Source: Plasmopara viticola (lineage: Eukaryota > Oomycota > Peronosporomycetes > Peronosporales > Peronosporaceae). Taken from it: a stretch of DNA of 64,000 nt. The position numbers were made by a program, and so were the translations under genes. Under the pieces are notes generated by a model, which saw only the letters and a program-made list of their open reading frames with translations, made no database searches and was not told the DNA's origin. The stretch covers positions 496,001 to 560,000 of the forward strand of contig MBPM02000037.1 of the NCBI GenBank assembly GCA_001695595.3, read 5' to 3'. Positions 55,099-64,000 of the stretch are shown here, in pieces. The stretch's first letter is position 1. Each line of letters opens with the position of its first letter.

Positions 55099-58000
55099 CT
55101 CCCACTCGACTTGTCAGCACTTTGAGACTTGATTCCCAACTTGTTCCGAAGGTTTTGAAACTGGACAGCAGTAGTTGGCTTGGTCATGATCTCAACAAGC
55201 ATGTCGTGCGTTGGACAATACTGCAGTAGACCTTGATCGTCTTCTACTTCCTCACGCACGAAGTGGTAGCGGATGTCGATATGCTTGGTGCGCTTGTAAA
55301 ATGCAGGATTCTTGGCCAAAGCGATGGAAATTTGATTGTCCTCGTAGATCTATTCCGCTTCCTTTTCCACCATCTTGACAATCTCACATAGCAACACTTT
55401 GAGCCATACTGCCTCTTGGGTTGCTTCCGAAAGCGCCATGTACTCAGTCTCTGTCGACGATAGCGCCATCGTCCGCTGTTTCTTGCTCTTCCGGCTGATA
55501 CACCCTCCACTCATCATGAATGCATAGCCACTTGTACTTCGTCTTGATCCGGTATATCGTGCCCAGTCCGCATCCGATATTTATTTGAAGACCTTTATTG
55601 TAGCTTGCTCGAAACTCGATGCCGTGCGTCTTTGTGCCTCGGATGTAGAGAAAGGCCCTTTTATGGGTTTGCCAATATGTAGGGCACGGGTCTGCAGCAA
55701 ACTGGCTAAGCACTCCCACTGCTGCTGCAAGGTCCGGACGTGTGCCAACCATAAGATACATGAGGCAGCCCACAGCGTTCCGGTACGGCACACCCCCATT
55801 GTCACATTATGTTTGCAGCCACACTCACACATTGACTTGGTCACCTTGAGGCCTGAATCTTGTGGCGTCCCTTCGGGCTTGCTATTGTCCATCTTGAATA
55901 TCTGAAGGATGTCGTTCGTAAACTCGGTCTGTTGCACCATGACTGTCCCGCTTCTGGTGCCTTGCATAATCTCCAATTTAAGAAACAGCTGAGCTTGCCC
56001 ATGTCGGCCATTTCGAACCGTTCGCTGAGCGCTCGCTTGGTGTCTTGGAGCATCTTGTCTTAGCTGCTTGCGAGAATCGAGTCGTCGACGTTAAGCGCAA
56101 CAAAAATCATATCTTGACTATTACGCTTCTATAGACGCAGTGGTCTGACTCGCACTTATCGAAGTCCAGTCCAAGCATGAAATCGTCGATTGTCTTGTTC
56201 CACATTCGAGGCGACTGCTTTAGCCCATACAAAGATCGCTGAAGCTTGAACACATAGTCCGGGTGAATGTCGTTGCAGAATCCATTCAGCTGCACCATGT
56301 AGATGTCCTCATCCAGCAAGCCATTGAGAAAAGCGTTTTTTCACATCCAATTGATCAACAGCGAGGCTGTACTTGGCCGCCAAACTAAGCAAAATCCTAT
56401 TCGAAGTAAACTTAGCATTGGGCGCGAACGTCCCATCGTAGTTAATGTCATGCTTTTGTGAAAAGGCTTTTGCCACCAGACGTGCTTTGTACCGCTCGCT
56501 TTGGCCAGCTTGATTTTCTTTGACTCGGAACACTTGTCTAGTCCCAATCGGTCTAAGTCCTTGAGGCAGCGGCACAAGCTTCCAGGAATTGCTCTTTCGA
56601 AGCGACTCCATTTCCGATCTGCAGGCTTCTTTCCACTTGACTGCCTCGCTTGATTTCTTCGCCGACTTGAACTTGTTCGGCATTTCTCCCCCTAAATCAA
56701 CGGCGAAAGCAGCCTCAAAGTCTTGTGATATTGCAGACATCTCATCCAGCTACTGATACCGGCTGCAGCTTGCTCTAGCGACTGAGTTCGTTGATGTTGC
56801 TTGCTGCATGGCTCAATCCCAATTTCTTGAGTCGTCTCTCCGTTTTTGTAGTCAGTGTTATTGGGTTGCGAAGAATCGTCACTTACTTCATCATCTTGAA
56901 CGACAACTTCACTCTTGGACTTCTGTCTTCCACCATCAAAGACGTCCTCCATATATTGCGCATCGCGATTGACCAACAAACGATCGCTATCCACTTCTTG
57001 AGAATGATACGCTTTTCATGCTCTGAAAATCCGAGAAACCGACAGCGTACTGATGGAGCGTCCAATTTGAATCACTTTTCCTTTGGAACTTAAACATACG
57101 CGTGGCAGCCGAATACCTTAGGATTCGCTAGCAGTGGTTTCTTGTCTGTCCAAACTTGGTGTGGGGACTTGCCGTAATCGACAGCACGCGTCGGACACCG
57201 ATTCCGAAGAAATGTAGCAGTCACCACTGCTTCGCCTCAGTATGACTTGGATAAGCCAGCATATTCCATCATGCAGCGGGCGCATTCCATAACGTTCGGT
57301 ACATCCGTTCGGCTACCCCATTTAGCTAAGGATGGTACTGGGCGTAAATTTTTAAACAATTCCACGTCTCGCACAGGACTTGGTCATTGAGCCAGAAGTA
57401 TATTCGCCACCATTGTCACACCGAAGTGTCTTGACACGCTTGTTTGTCTGTGTATCGGCCAATGCAACGAATTTTACAAACTTGTCGGCCACCTCAGATT
57501 TGCTTTTTTCAGCAAAAAATCAACGCAAAAAAGCGATTTTTCGTCAACAAACGTGACGAAATAGCACTTTCCACCGAATGTTGGTGTTCGAATCGGCCCA
57601 CAAACGTCACTGTGTATGAATACCAGCACTTCTTTGGCGCGACTTGGGGATGACTTCTTAAAGCTCACCCTTGTCTGTTTACCGAGCGCGCAACCGTTGC
57701 AGAGCTCTCCTCTGGCTCACCGAGGTCAGGTCGATTACCGTGCCACAGCCTTTTTTGATAATGCTGGACCAGCATTGCCAATGTGACCAAGTCGAAGGTG
57801 CCAGAGGTACGAAGGGGTGTCCCCATGGCATCCCGACGAACTTGTCACATTTGCCTCGTGCGCAGTAGTTGGCTTCATGCACAACTTTGACAGCCCTTTG
57901 CCTTCTCGGGAGCCAAATTTCCAACGAACGCCATTTGCTTGCGCGTAGCATCCATCGCTCTCAAACGTTACAGGGCTAACGTCCTTGGTAAAACGGTCGA

Positions 58001-58160
58001 CGGAAAAAATCGCGAAAGCTTGGGAATAAGCCAAACGTTTGTAAGCAAACCTTTATTCATCCCACGCGGAGTTGTCGTAGTCGTGACAATGTCACCTGTA
58101 CTAACTGCTTGAACGACACCTTCGTCAGCAAGATACACGTCCACTAGGGAAAAGACCTTT
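55099..58160 (-). pseudogene. Copia pol relic (integrase, reverse transcriptase, RNase H)
   Basis: From right to left on the minus strand: GAG-pre-integrase WHLRLGHIGNAGPALSK (57770-57820), the integrase start SDVCGPIRTPTFGGKCYFVT (57560-57640), the reverse-transcriptase start KWKEACRSEMESLRKSNSWK (56570-56640), YGLKQSPRMWNKTIDDFML (56170-56235), a catalytic NVDD (56081-56092) where copia normally has YVDD, MYLMVGTRPDLAAAVGVLSQ (55700-55760) and the RNase H end RYHFVREEVEDDQGLLQYC (55210-55270). A TAA at 56060-56062 follows NVDDSILASS, and several frame changes occur. Confidence 0.85.
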
Positions 58161-58299
58161 TAGTTCTGCATGTACTTTTGGAATAGGTCATGTGCTTCGT
58201 TGCACCCGAGTCAACCAGCCACACGCAACTGTCCTCGGCGACGCTCGTGTCTCCACCAGCCGAAAATAGGAAATCGCCAGCGTTTGCACGCTGCGGTCT

Positions 58300-59079
58300 C
58301 TGCCGCTACACATTTTCGCGAATCCTTACAGGACACTTGGCGATCCAATGCCCGCTTTCACCGCAATAATGACAGGCGCTGTTCGCCTTCATCGGCGGTT
58401 GACGACCCTTACGCCGTCCTTGCGTGTGCGTCGCTCCATCGACGCCATCACCTTGTTCCTTGCGCTTCATGTCCTCGTGTAGTAGACGAGACGTTACGAG
58501 CTCTCACGTTAGCGAATCTGATCGAGACTCTAATGCCGTAATCAGGAACGCGAACGAGTCATTTGACCTTGCTCAAAGCGTGATGACCAAGTCGTCTTCG
58601 CTGACCGGCGCGCCCACCGTATCGAGCTGTTCCGCCAGCGGCTTGATCTTGTTAGTGTACCCCAACACATCATCACCTTCACTCATCATTGTCGTGAAGA
58701 AGCGTCGACGAAGAAAGAGCTTGCGGGCCAAACTCCATTTCTCGAAATGCGACGTCAGTCGGGACCATGCATCATGCGCACCATCAGCCGACCTGACCAA
58801 AGGCAGTTGCGAATCTCCCATCGCGAGACAGATGATTGCCATGGCCTTGCGCGATTTTCTTTTAAACGCGGCTTGATCCAGCGTGGTGAGGCAGTGCTCA
58901 AGCTTGACTTCCCCGGCAACGGCCTCGCACAGGTCGCGTACCTCGAGCACCATCTGCATCTTGAACTTCCATGTGTGAAAGTTGGCTTCACCGTATTGGT
59001 CGTTTCGACTGGAGGCAGAGATGTCCATTGCGAAGGCGGAGTCGTAGTCGGGAGCTGAGGTTGCGGGGCTTGGGCTCAT
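58300..59079 (-). pseudogene. Copia gag with zinc knuckle
   Basis: The gag frame starts at ATG 59079 (MSPSPATSAPDYDSAFAMD), only 8 bp inside the 5' LTR. It contains NFHTWKFKMQMVLEVRDL and WSRLTSHFEKWSLARKLFLR, typical of copia gag (UBN2 type), and stops at 58573. In a later frame a CCHC zinc knuckle (CHYCGESGHWIAKC) lies at 58374-58333. The break between the two parts shows the gag-pol frame is disrupted. Confidence 0.8.
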
Positions 59080-59086
59080 AACCTGA
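59069..59086 (-). promoter_or_regulatory. Copia primer-binding site, half-tRNA-iMet type
   Basis: Directly inside the 5' LTR the minus strand reads TCAGGTTATGAGCCCAAG. GGTTATGAGCCCA is complementary to the anticodon arm of initiator tRNA-Met (TGGGCTCATAACC), as in Drosophila copia, which primes from a 5' half tRNA. It overlaps the gag start codon. Confidence 0.65.
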
Positions 59087-59340
59087 TGTAAAGGTCGAAC
59101 TGAGCACTAGATGGTAGAATGCAAAGTAAATATATTTATAAGGTCCTTAGTTCGCAACTACTTGCTACCTCTAAGCCAATAATAATCCAATCAGAACGAC
59201 TCACCATCCGGGCGCAATCATCTTGCGTGCGCCTGTACACCCACCTATCTTTGACGTCACTGTTGCTCGCAACGTTGACCGGTATCGAACCAGTATCTTA
59301 CCGGTACATTACTGCTGTACGAGGCGTCGTATCTTCAACA
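59087..59340 (-). repeat. Copia 5' LTR
   Basis: 254 bp, the partner of 54841-55098. Begins TGTAAAGG and ends CAACA on the + strand. Confidence 0.88.
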
Positions 59341-59609
59341 GGACCGACCGCAATCGTTGTCTCTGCGATGGCCGCCTACCTACACCAGCAGACACAGCGT
59401 TTGCGGTGATTCTCACAGCGTTTGGTGCTCACGTGCGCTACCGCCGCCGGAGGGTCTATGAAGGCGAAGATGAAATCGTCTCACTCAACGCAGTGCTAAA
59501 TTTAATGAAGAGTGCACGCAACATGGTTTCGTTAATGAAAGCGTATGGTACACTGTGGTCCGCCACAAGCGTGTGGACAATGACGTATGAAATATGGAGA
59601 AATCAATAG
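59341..59609 (+). pseudogene. Gene fragment next to copia insertion
   Basis: Directly after the LTR the + strand is open and protein-like: FAVILTAFGAHVRYRRRRVY then EGEDEIVSLNAVLNLMKSAR and MVSLMKAYGTLWSATSVWT, ending at TGA or TAG near 59609. The composition looks coding. It has no ATG of its own before the LTR, so it may be the 3' end of a gene cut by the copia element. No family recognised. Confidence 0.35.
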
Positions 59610-60842
59610 CTTCGTTGCACGCACTACCGCATACTACCGCCCCAAATGTGAAACACTTACAAACTAGGACCGTCACGACAATTCAAAAGATCTATTCGTT
59701 GTATGCATGCATATTGAAGTCTTTAGATCGTGCATTTGGAGAAGTCACTTGTCTAATTGTCATAATAAAGACACTTTAACTTAACTCGCAGAGTAAAAGT
59801 GAAGGTAGTCACATCCCAAAAAATAAAATCAGGACCAAAGCGCACAAATCGTGTATCACATAATCAGATCTAAATTTCATATTCTATTACACTTCGTCTC
59901 TTGAGATCAGAAACTTTTACCAGTCATTCACCGAAATATCGTATTTTTATACACGCCATGTGCTGTGCGATCCCGTCAAAATTCCAATAATTCGAGAGCT
60001 TATCCCTCTTCAATTCATGTCTTATCAAAACTCAAAATCATACTCCAGAAGTTAAAAAGAAATGCGATCATTCTAGATACAACCGCGCGGCACTTGTAGC
60101 CTACAGGCTTCTTCTTGAAAGCGAAAGGCTGTATTATTTGAATACTCTGCCATTATATTCCTATGCGTGAACATGCCGAAAAGCACCAATTCTAAATTAA
60201 GGAAGATGTAATTCTCTTGTTCCCCTCCATTCTCGCACCAATATTTTTGTGGGTCCTTGCTACTGTAATTCATTTCTTATGTGAAATTCGTATTTTAGTC
60301 GTGCTTAGTAAGTATTTACTGTCTGGGCTGCAACATTGAATAGTAAGGTCACTCAGCATATGCACGAGGTGTGTCTACATTAGCGATAGACTTAACAGCA
60401 TTGAGAACATTACTAAGGCATAATGTACTGCCAAAGTATTCTCTAAGTCGTTTGCCCCGATGCAGTCGCATGAGCCCCAATCTTAAGCCTTAAAAACCAG
60501 GCGACACCAGACACGTCTAGCGCTTTAGATTCGAGCATCTGCGAGGTGCTTATGCCGTAATGACATTCTCGCCATTCTCAATAACTCACATCTGCACAGG
60601 CTGCATTTCCCACCTTGCACTTTTTGTCGATTCGAAATTAGGACGGGCGATTACTATTTCGCGAATTCGTTTATATTTTAGTAGAGAAATGCTCCGATGT
60701 GCATGGTACAACCAAATATGAAATTAATGAATTTGATTCCCTTAGCACCAACCGTAAATACACCATTGGACAGAACCCGTTTGAATCGTCTTACAGTCCA
60801 ATTAAGTATCTAGCCACGTGTCAAACTTCTTTCCCGTCGAAA
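59610..60842. other. Intergenic region and BFR1 upstream region
   Basis: AT-rich and without a supported gene to about 60690. An upstream ORF of 38 codons starts at ATG 60697 and ends before the BFR1-like start, in another frame. Confidence 0.4.
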
Positions 60843-62363
60843 ATGAGCAGCGAGGTGGCTTCCGTCGTACCCGTGGATGAGATGGAGATCCCTGACGTAA
60901 TTGAGCGTCTTCCCAAGCCCGATAAGTCTGAGCATGAGAGCAAAATTGCTGTACTAGACAACGCTATCAAAAAGCTTCAGGCACAATCGACTGTAATTAA
61001 TGCAGAGATGGACGCGCTTAAGACAAACCGCGGTGGCTACGGTGGCCAAATTCAGGAAGCCAAAGCCAAGTTCGCAGCTCTTCGTGCTGAGAAAGATAAT
61101 CTTATCCAACAGCGCAACCAGATTACGGCACGTTTGCGCCAGACTCGCGACGAAAAGGACTCAACGATCAAAAGTCAGCGTAGTACCCGTGACAAGTTCA
61201 AATTTGCTTCCGAAGCCGAGTACAATGTTGCTATTAACGAGCTGAAGTATAAACAGGAGACCAGCTCCATGTCCTTGACAGAGGAGAAGCGTGTGATCAA
61301 GGAAATTGAGCAACTACAAGCCCAAAAGCTACAGATCAGCAACATCTCTGACGACCAGGGAGTGGTGGAAAAGCAGAATGAAAGTATTAAGGAGACTCGC
61401 GCTTTGCAGGCTAAGAAGAACGAGGAGATCGATGTAGTACAGGCGAAGTTAAATGAGCAGAAAAAGGTTTTGGACGAGTTGTATCGTCTCAACGAAGAAG
61501 AAAACAAGAAGGATACATTTCCAGCACTTGCAAAAGAACGCAAGAAGATCAAAGAGCAGCTAGATGAGAATTTTGCGGCGATCAAGGCGCTGCGGAAGGA
61601 GTTTAAAGAAGCAAATGATAAGTATTACACTAATATTCGTCTTGTGCGTCGGAAGAAGGAGCTTGAGCGTCAGAAGGAAGAGGAAGCACGCAAGATTGAG
61701 TACGAGGCCAAACTTGCTGACTACGAGAATGAAATGGCCAAGATTCATCCATACCAGAACGAAATGGACCTCTGTGACGCTCTTGTTACTTTTTTGGAAA
61801 AAACGTACGCAAAGGAGCTCAAGGACGAGCAGACGGATACGACTGCAGAAACTAGCGCTGCCTCTCTTGTGCTGGACGGTATGAAGCCTCTTCAGCGTAA
61901 GGAAGAGGACTTCATGATATTGGGTGGTGGAAAGAAGAACAAGAAAGGACGCAATAGCAAGAAGGCAAAAAAACCCTCGAAACTAGTCTTGCCACTGGCG
62001 CAGTTGGAGGCTTTTAGTACCATCAGTTTACTACCACCCAATGCTGCGGATGCCGTCTCTGAGTCGCTGGCTGCTGTGAAGGCCAAGAAGGTTTGGTTTT
62101 GCGAGCAGACGTCCCGCTCCGCTACCGACAAGTCTGCTGAGTCTGTGGTTCAAGCCGTTTCTCCTGTCAATGTCACTACTCCCAAGAAGAAGGGCAACAA
62201 GAACAAAACTTTCAACGCAAGCGACAACGATGCGTTTCCAGCGCTTGGTGGTATCGCTGCTGACCTTCCTGCGTGGGGCCCTGGCATGGCTCCTCCTGTT
62301 GCCGCGGAAGTTGCTGTGAACGCAGAATTGGCCGATGCCGACGTCGTGGCAGAGGACGAGTAA
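60843..62363 (+). CDS. BFR1-like coiled-coil protein
   Basis: The intronless frame encodes 506 residues from ATG 60843 (MSSEVASVVPVDEME). Upstream in-frame sequence has no ATG. Residues about 30-310 form almost continuous coiled coil, beginning DKSEHESKIAVLDNAIKKLQ and including KSQRSTRDKFKFASEAEYN, with short breaks. A Lys-rich segment (GGGKKNKKGRNSKKAKKPSK) and an Ala/Val/acidic C terminus follow. Layout and length fit the yeast BFR1 family, mRNA- and polysome-associated proteins at the ER that influence secretion and ploidy. The basic segment could contact RNA. The frame is intact. Another long coiled-coil protein is possible, but the start KPDKSEHESKI and the (G)G(Y)GGQIQEAK segment favour BFR1. 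Confidence 0.75.
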   Translation: MSSEVASVVPVDEMEIPDVIERLPKPDKSEHESKIAVLDNAIKKLQAQSTVINAEMDALKTNRGGYGGQIQEAKAKFAALRAEKDNLIQQRNQITARLRQTRDEKDSTIKSQRSTRDKFKFASEAEYNVAINELKYKQETSSMSLTEEKRVIKEIEQLQAQKLQISNISDDQGVVEKQNESIKETRALQAKKNEEIDVVQAKLNEQKKVLDELYRLNEEENKKDTFPALAKERKKIKEQLDENFAAIKALRKEFKEANDKYYTNIRLVRRKKELERQKEEEARKIEYEAKLADYENEMAKIHPYQNEMDLCDALVTFLEKTYAKELKDEQTDTTAETSAASLVLDGMKPLQRKEEDFMILGGGKKNKKGRNSKKAKKPSKLVLPLAQLEAFSTISLLPPNAADAVSESLAAVKAKKVWFCEQTSRSATDKSAESVVQAVSPVNVTTPKKKGNKNKTFNASDNDAFPALGGIAADLPAWGPGMAPPVAAEVAVNAELADADVVAEDE

Positions 62364-62496
62364 GCGTTCCAAGCGAAATGGTTTGGACTCGAGTGACCTA
62401 TGGGACCAAAACAGCATAACGGAACTACGCACGCTTATAGGGAGCCTTTTGTCACGCCTGACTCTAAAGCCTCGCACCGGTAGTCAATACAGTAGT

Positions 62497-64000
62497 TTAC
62501 TTCCCATTTTTAGATTTACTTATGTTCTCGTCCACCTCTGCAAATAATTGTTGCATTCGTTCGTTTTTGAGCTTTTCACTCGACAAAATTATCTGTAGCA
62601 ATTGATTCGCTAATCGATCTTTGAAAAGCTGCGCTTCTTCGACTTCGATGCGTGCTAGTTGTGCGTCACGCCGGAGGCGTTGAGCCCGTTGTGACAATGG
62701 ACGCAGGAAACGCTCGTTGTAAGCTATAGAGCGCTGTAGCAATCGCAACTCGGCTGCTAATTGTGGAACCAACATTTCCAGGTGCTTCAGAGTTTGCTGA
62801 ATCTCCAAACTTTCTTCTCCATCAGAATCATTGTCATCAACATGAAGCTCGTGGTCAGTGTCCAACCATTTTGAAAGCAGAGGTAAACGTTCTAAGCAGC
62901 TAGCCATTCGTTGATTGAAATACTCAATAGGATTGCCCCAGATCGTATAAGCTGCCGCAGACGCACTTGCAGAAGACGATGAAGTCGCTTCAGCGATGGC
63001 CGTTGCCAGGAGTGTACGAAATTTGGTGCGTAAACGATTTTTGATCTCAATACGCTCGTTTAATTCAATTGCAGTCTCAGACAACTCGTACGCAATGGCG
63101 TAGCGAACTGACATTGCCGTGGCTTGTGCTTTTTCGGCAGCCTCAATTTTGTTTTGTAGAATCATTGTGTCGCTTGCAACATCTGTGTCGTAGCGCTGAA
63201 GTTTCGAGCGAATCAATTCAATAGCTTTTTTTTTTGCATTGACATCGCCTTCATGCTGAAGTGTGGGAAAGAGCAAGCGATGCTCTTCTGATAATGGCGT
63301 CTGCTGCAAACGAAGACGAAGGTACTGTGTATCAAAAGTGAGTGACAGTTATTGTAGAGGTTGTTTTCCATATTCCTACCTCAAGATGCCGCTCTTCCTC
63401 CAGTCGTTTAAGACTAGTGCGAGTCACTTTGTAGCTCATCGCACGGTTTAGCAATACACTAGGACTTGAAACTTTTTCTAGACCTAGCTTGGGATATTTT
63501 TGTAAAAATTCGCTGCACTGTTCAAGATCCTTGTATTTAGATATCAAAAGGGGATCAGATATACAATAATTTTCACTAAGTCGCGTCAAACAAAGTCTTT
63601 ACCATGGCAAGAAGCGTTGGTCGCAACTCGGCGACCATGGCGAGCGCGACTCGATATACAGCTTTCCAGCCATCTATAAAGACAAAGTCCCAAGCTCGAA
63701 CGAGCGTTGGAATGGTTAAAACTCGAGCAAACAAGGTTACAAACCACTAAAAAAACACCAAATTACAATACATTACTTTGTTAGAACACAATACAAGACG
63801 CGCCAACTCACATACCTGAATGACCAAGATACTGGAATGCATTCCAATTTGTCGAAAGTGAGTGGTTAGATCGTAAAAGTGATACTTGAGCAGTTGCTCG
63901 AAAAGAAATATGCATTGTGACAGCCTACAAGCATCATAAACATTAGGTAATTCTGGCCAATTGTCGCAAATATTGAACGGATGCAAACCCTGGCATCTTT
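62497..64000 (-). CDS. TBC-domain Rab GTPase-activating protein, 3' part (partial)
   Basis: The gene enters from the right edge. Exon pieces are 64000-63816, 63746-63380 and 63324-62497, with introns 63815-63747 (69 nt, GTATGT/TTTAG) and 63379-63325 (55 nt, GTAGGA/CACAG). The TBC signature spans the first junction: FRQIGMHSSILVIQ-WFVTLFA, then IPTLVRAWDFVFIDGWKAVY and RVALAMVAELRPTLL. The rest is a long coiled coil (EIEDL-type, for example LRLLQRSIAYNERFLRPLSQ, EEAQLFKDRLANQLLQIILS). TBC proteins stimulate GTP hydrolysis by Rabs on membranes. Exon 2 is 367 nt, one base too many: the frame stops at FDAT-TAG (63590) and resumes one frame over as RLSENYCISDPLLISKYKD. Either a frameshift or an unseen splice. 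Confidence 0.8.

Larger units (their letters stand above)
54841..59340 (-). mobile_element. Ty1/copia retrotransposon with two LTRs, inactive
   Basis: A 4.5-kb element on the minus strand: 5' LTR 59340-59087, gag, protease/integrase/reverse transcriptase/RNase H in copia order, 3' LTR 55098-54841. LTRs start TGTAA(A/T)GG and end CAACA (CAATA in the left copy) on the + strand. By eye the LTRs differ at about 15 sites plus a 4-bp indel, so the insertion is not recent. No matching target duplication is seen at the outer ends (CTAAA versus GGACC). Pol is cut by several stops and frameshifts. Confidence 0.9.

Noticed and set aside
60699..60842. 48-residue extension of the BFR1-like protein
   Set aside because: The frame starts with GTG and has no ATG; the first ATG in frame is 60843.
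1..64000. CRISPR arrays, bacterial operons or rRNA genes
   Set aside because: No regularly spaced repeats or rRNA signatures; the introns and SINEs show eukaryotic nuclear DNA.

Overview
The window looks like nuclear DNA from an oomycete, most likely the Phytophthora/downy-mildew group (inference). The signs are: introns of 55-93 nt with GT..AG ends wherever I could resolve them; a Skp1-type GlcNAc-transferase; a long-chain cytochrome P450 family of the CYP86-clan type with no introns; small gene islands between long gene-free stretches; and decayed Ty1/copia, Ty3/gypsy and SINE copies.

Gene island 1 (about 0.7-9.7 kb): poorly resolved minus-strand exons (725-3290), then an Sds22/PPP1R7 leucine-rich-repeat protein (+), a Skp1 GlcNAc-transferase-like GT60 protein (+), and directly after it a seven-exon isoprenylcysteine methylesterase-like alpha/beta hydrolase (+). 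From 9.7 to 28 kb no intact gene is supported. About 11.4-19.3 kb holds blocks on both strands that read as protein but are cut by stops and frameshifts. Several resemble structural proteins of large DNA viruses or Polinton-like viruses, and this is the best candidate for something undescribed. Further on come a gypsy integrase relic (23.1-23.7 kb) and a foldback element with two 295-bp inverted arms enclosing two tRNA-Tyr-like fragments (26.3-27.2 kb).

Gene island 2 (28.1-33.3 kb): a membrane-anchored lipase-like hydrolase (-), a SINE with a clear 12-bp target duplication, and an intact P450 (+, copy A). After about 8 kb of gene-poor sequence come three more P450 copies on the minus strand (B, C, D; 41.6-49.2 kb) in a head-to-tail array with a period of exactly 2,636 bp. 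B is intact, C has a nonsense codon, and D has a 16-bp deletion.

Gene island 3 (49.4-64 kb): the spliceosomal DEAH helicase PRP2/DHX16 (-); a gypsy relic carrying a tRNA-derived SINE; a 4.5-kb copia element (-) with both LTRs, a half-tRNA-type primer site and a dead pol; a BFR1-like coiled-coil protein (+); and the 3' part of a TBC Rab-GAP gene (-) that runs off the right edge. The genes serve unrelated housekeeping roles (phosphatase regulation, Skp1 glycosylation, prenyl-protein demethylation, splicing, RNA/ER biology, Rab control). The P450 family is the only locally amplified group.
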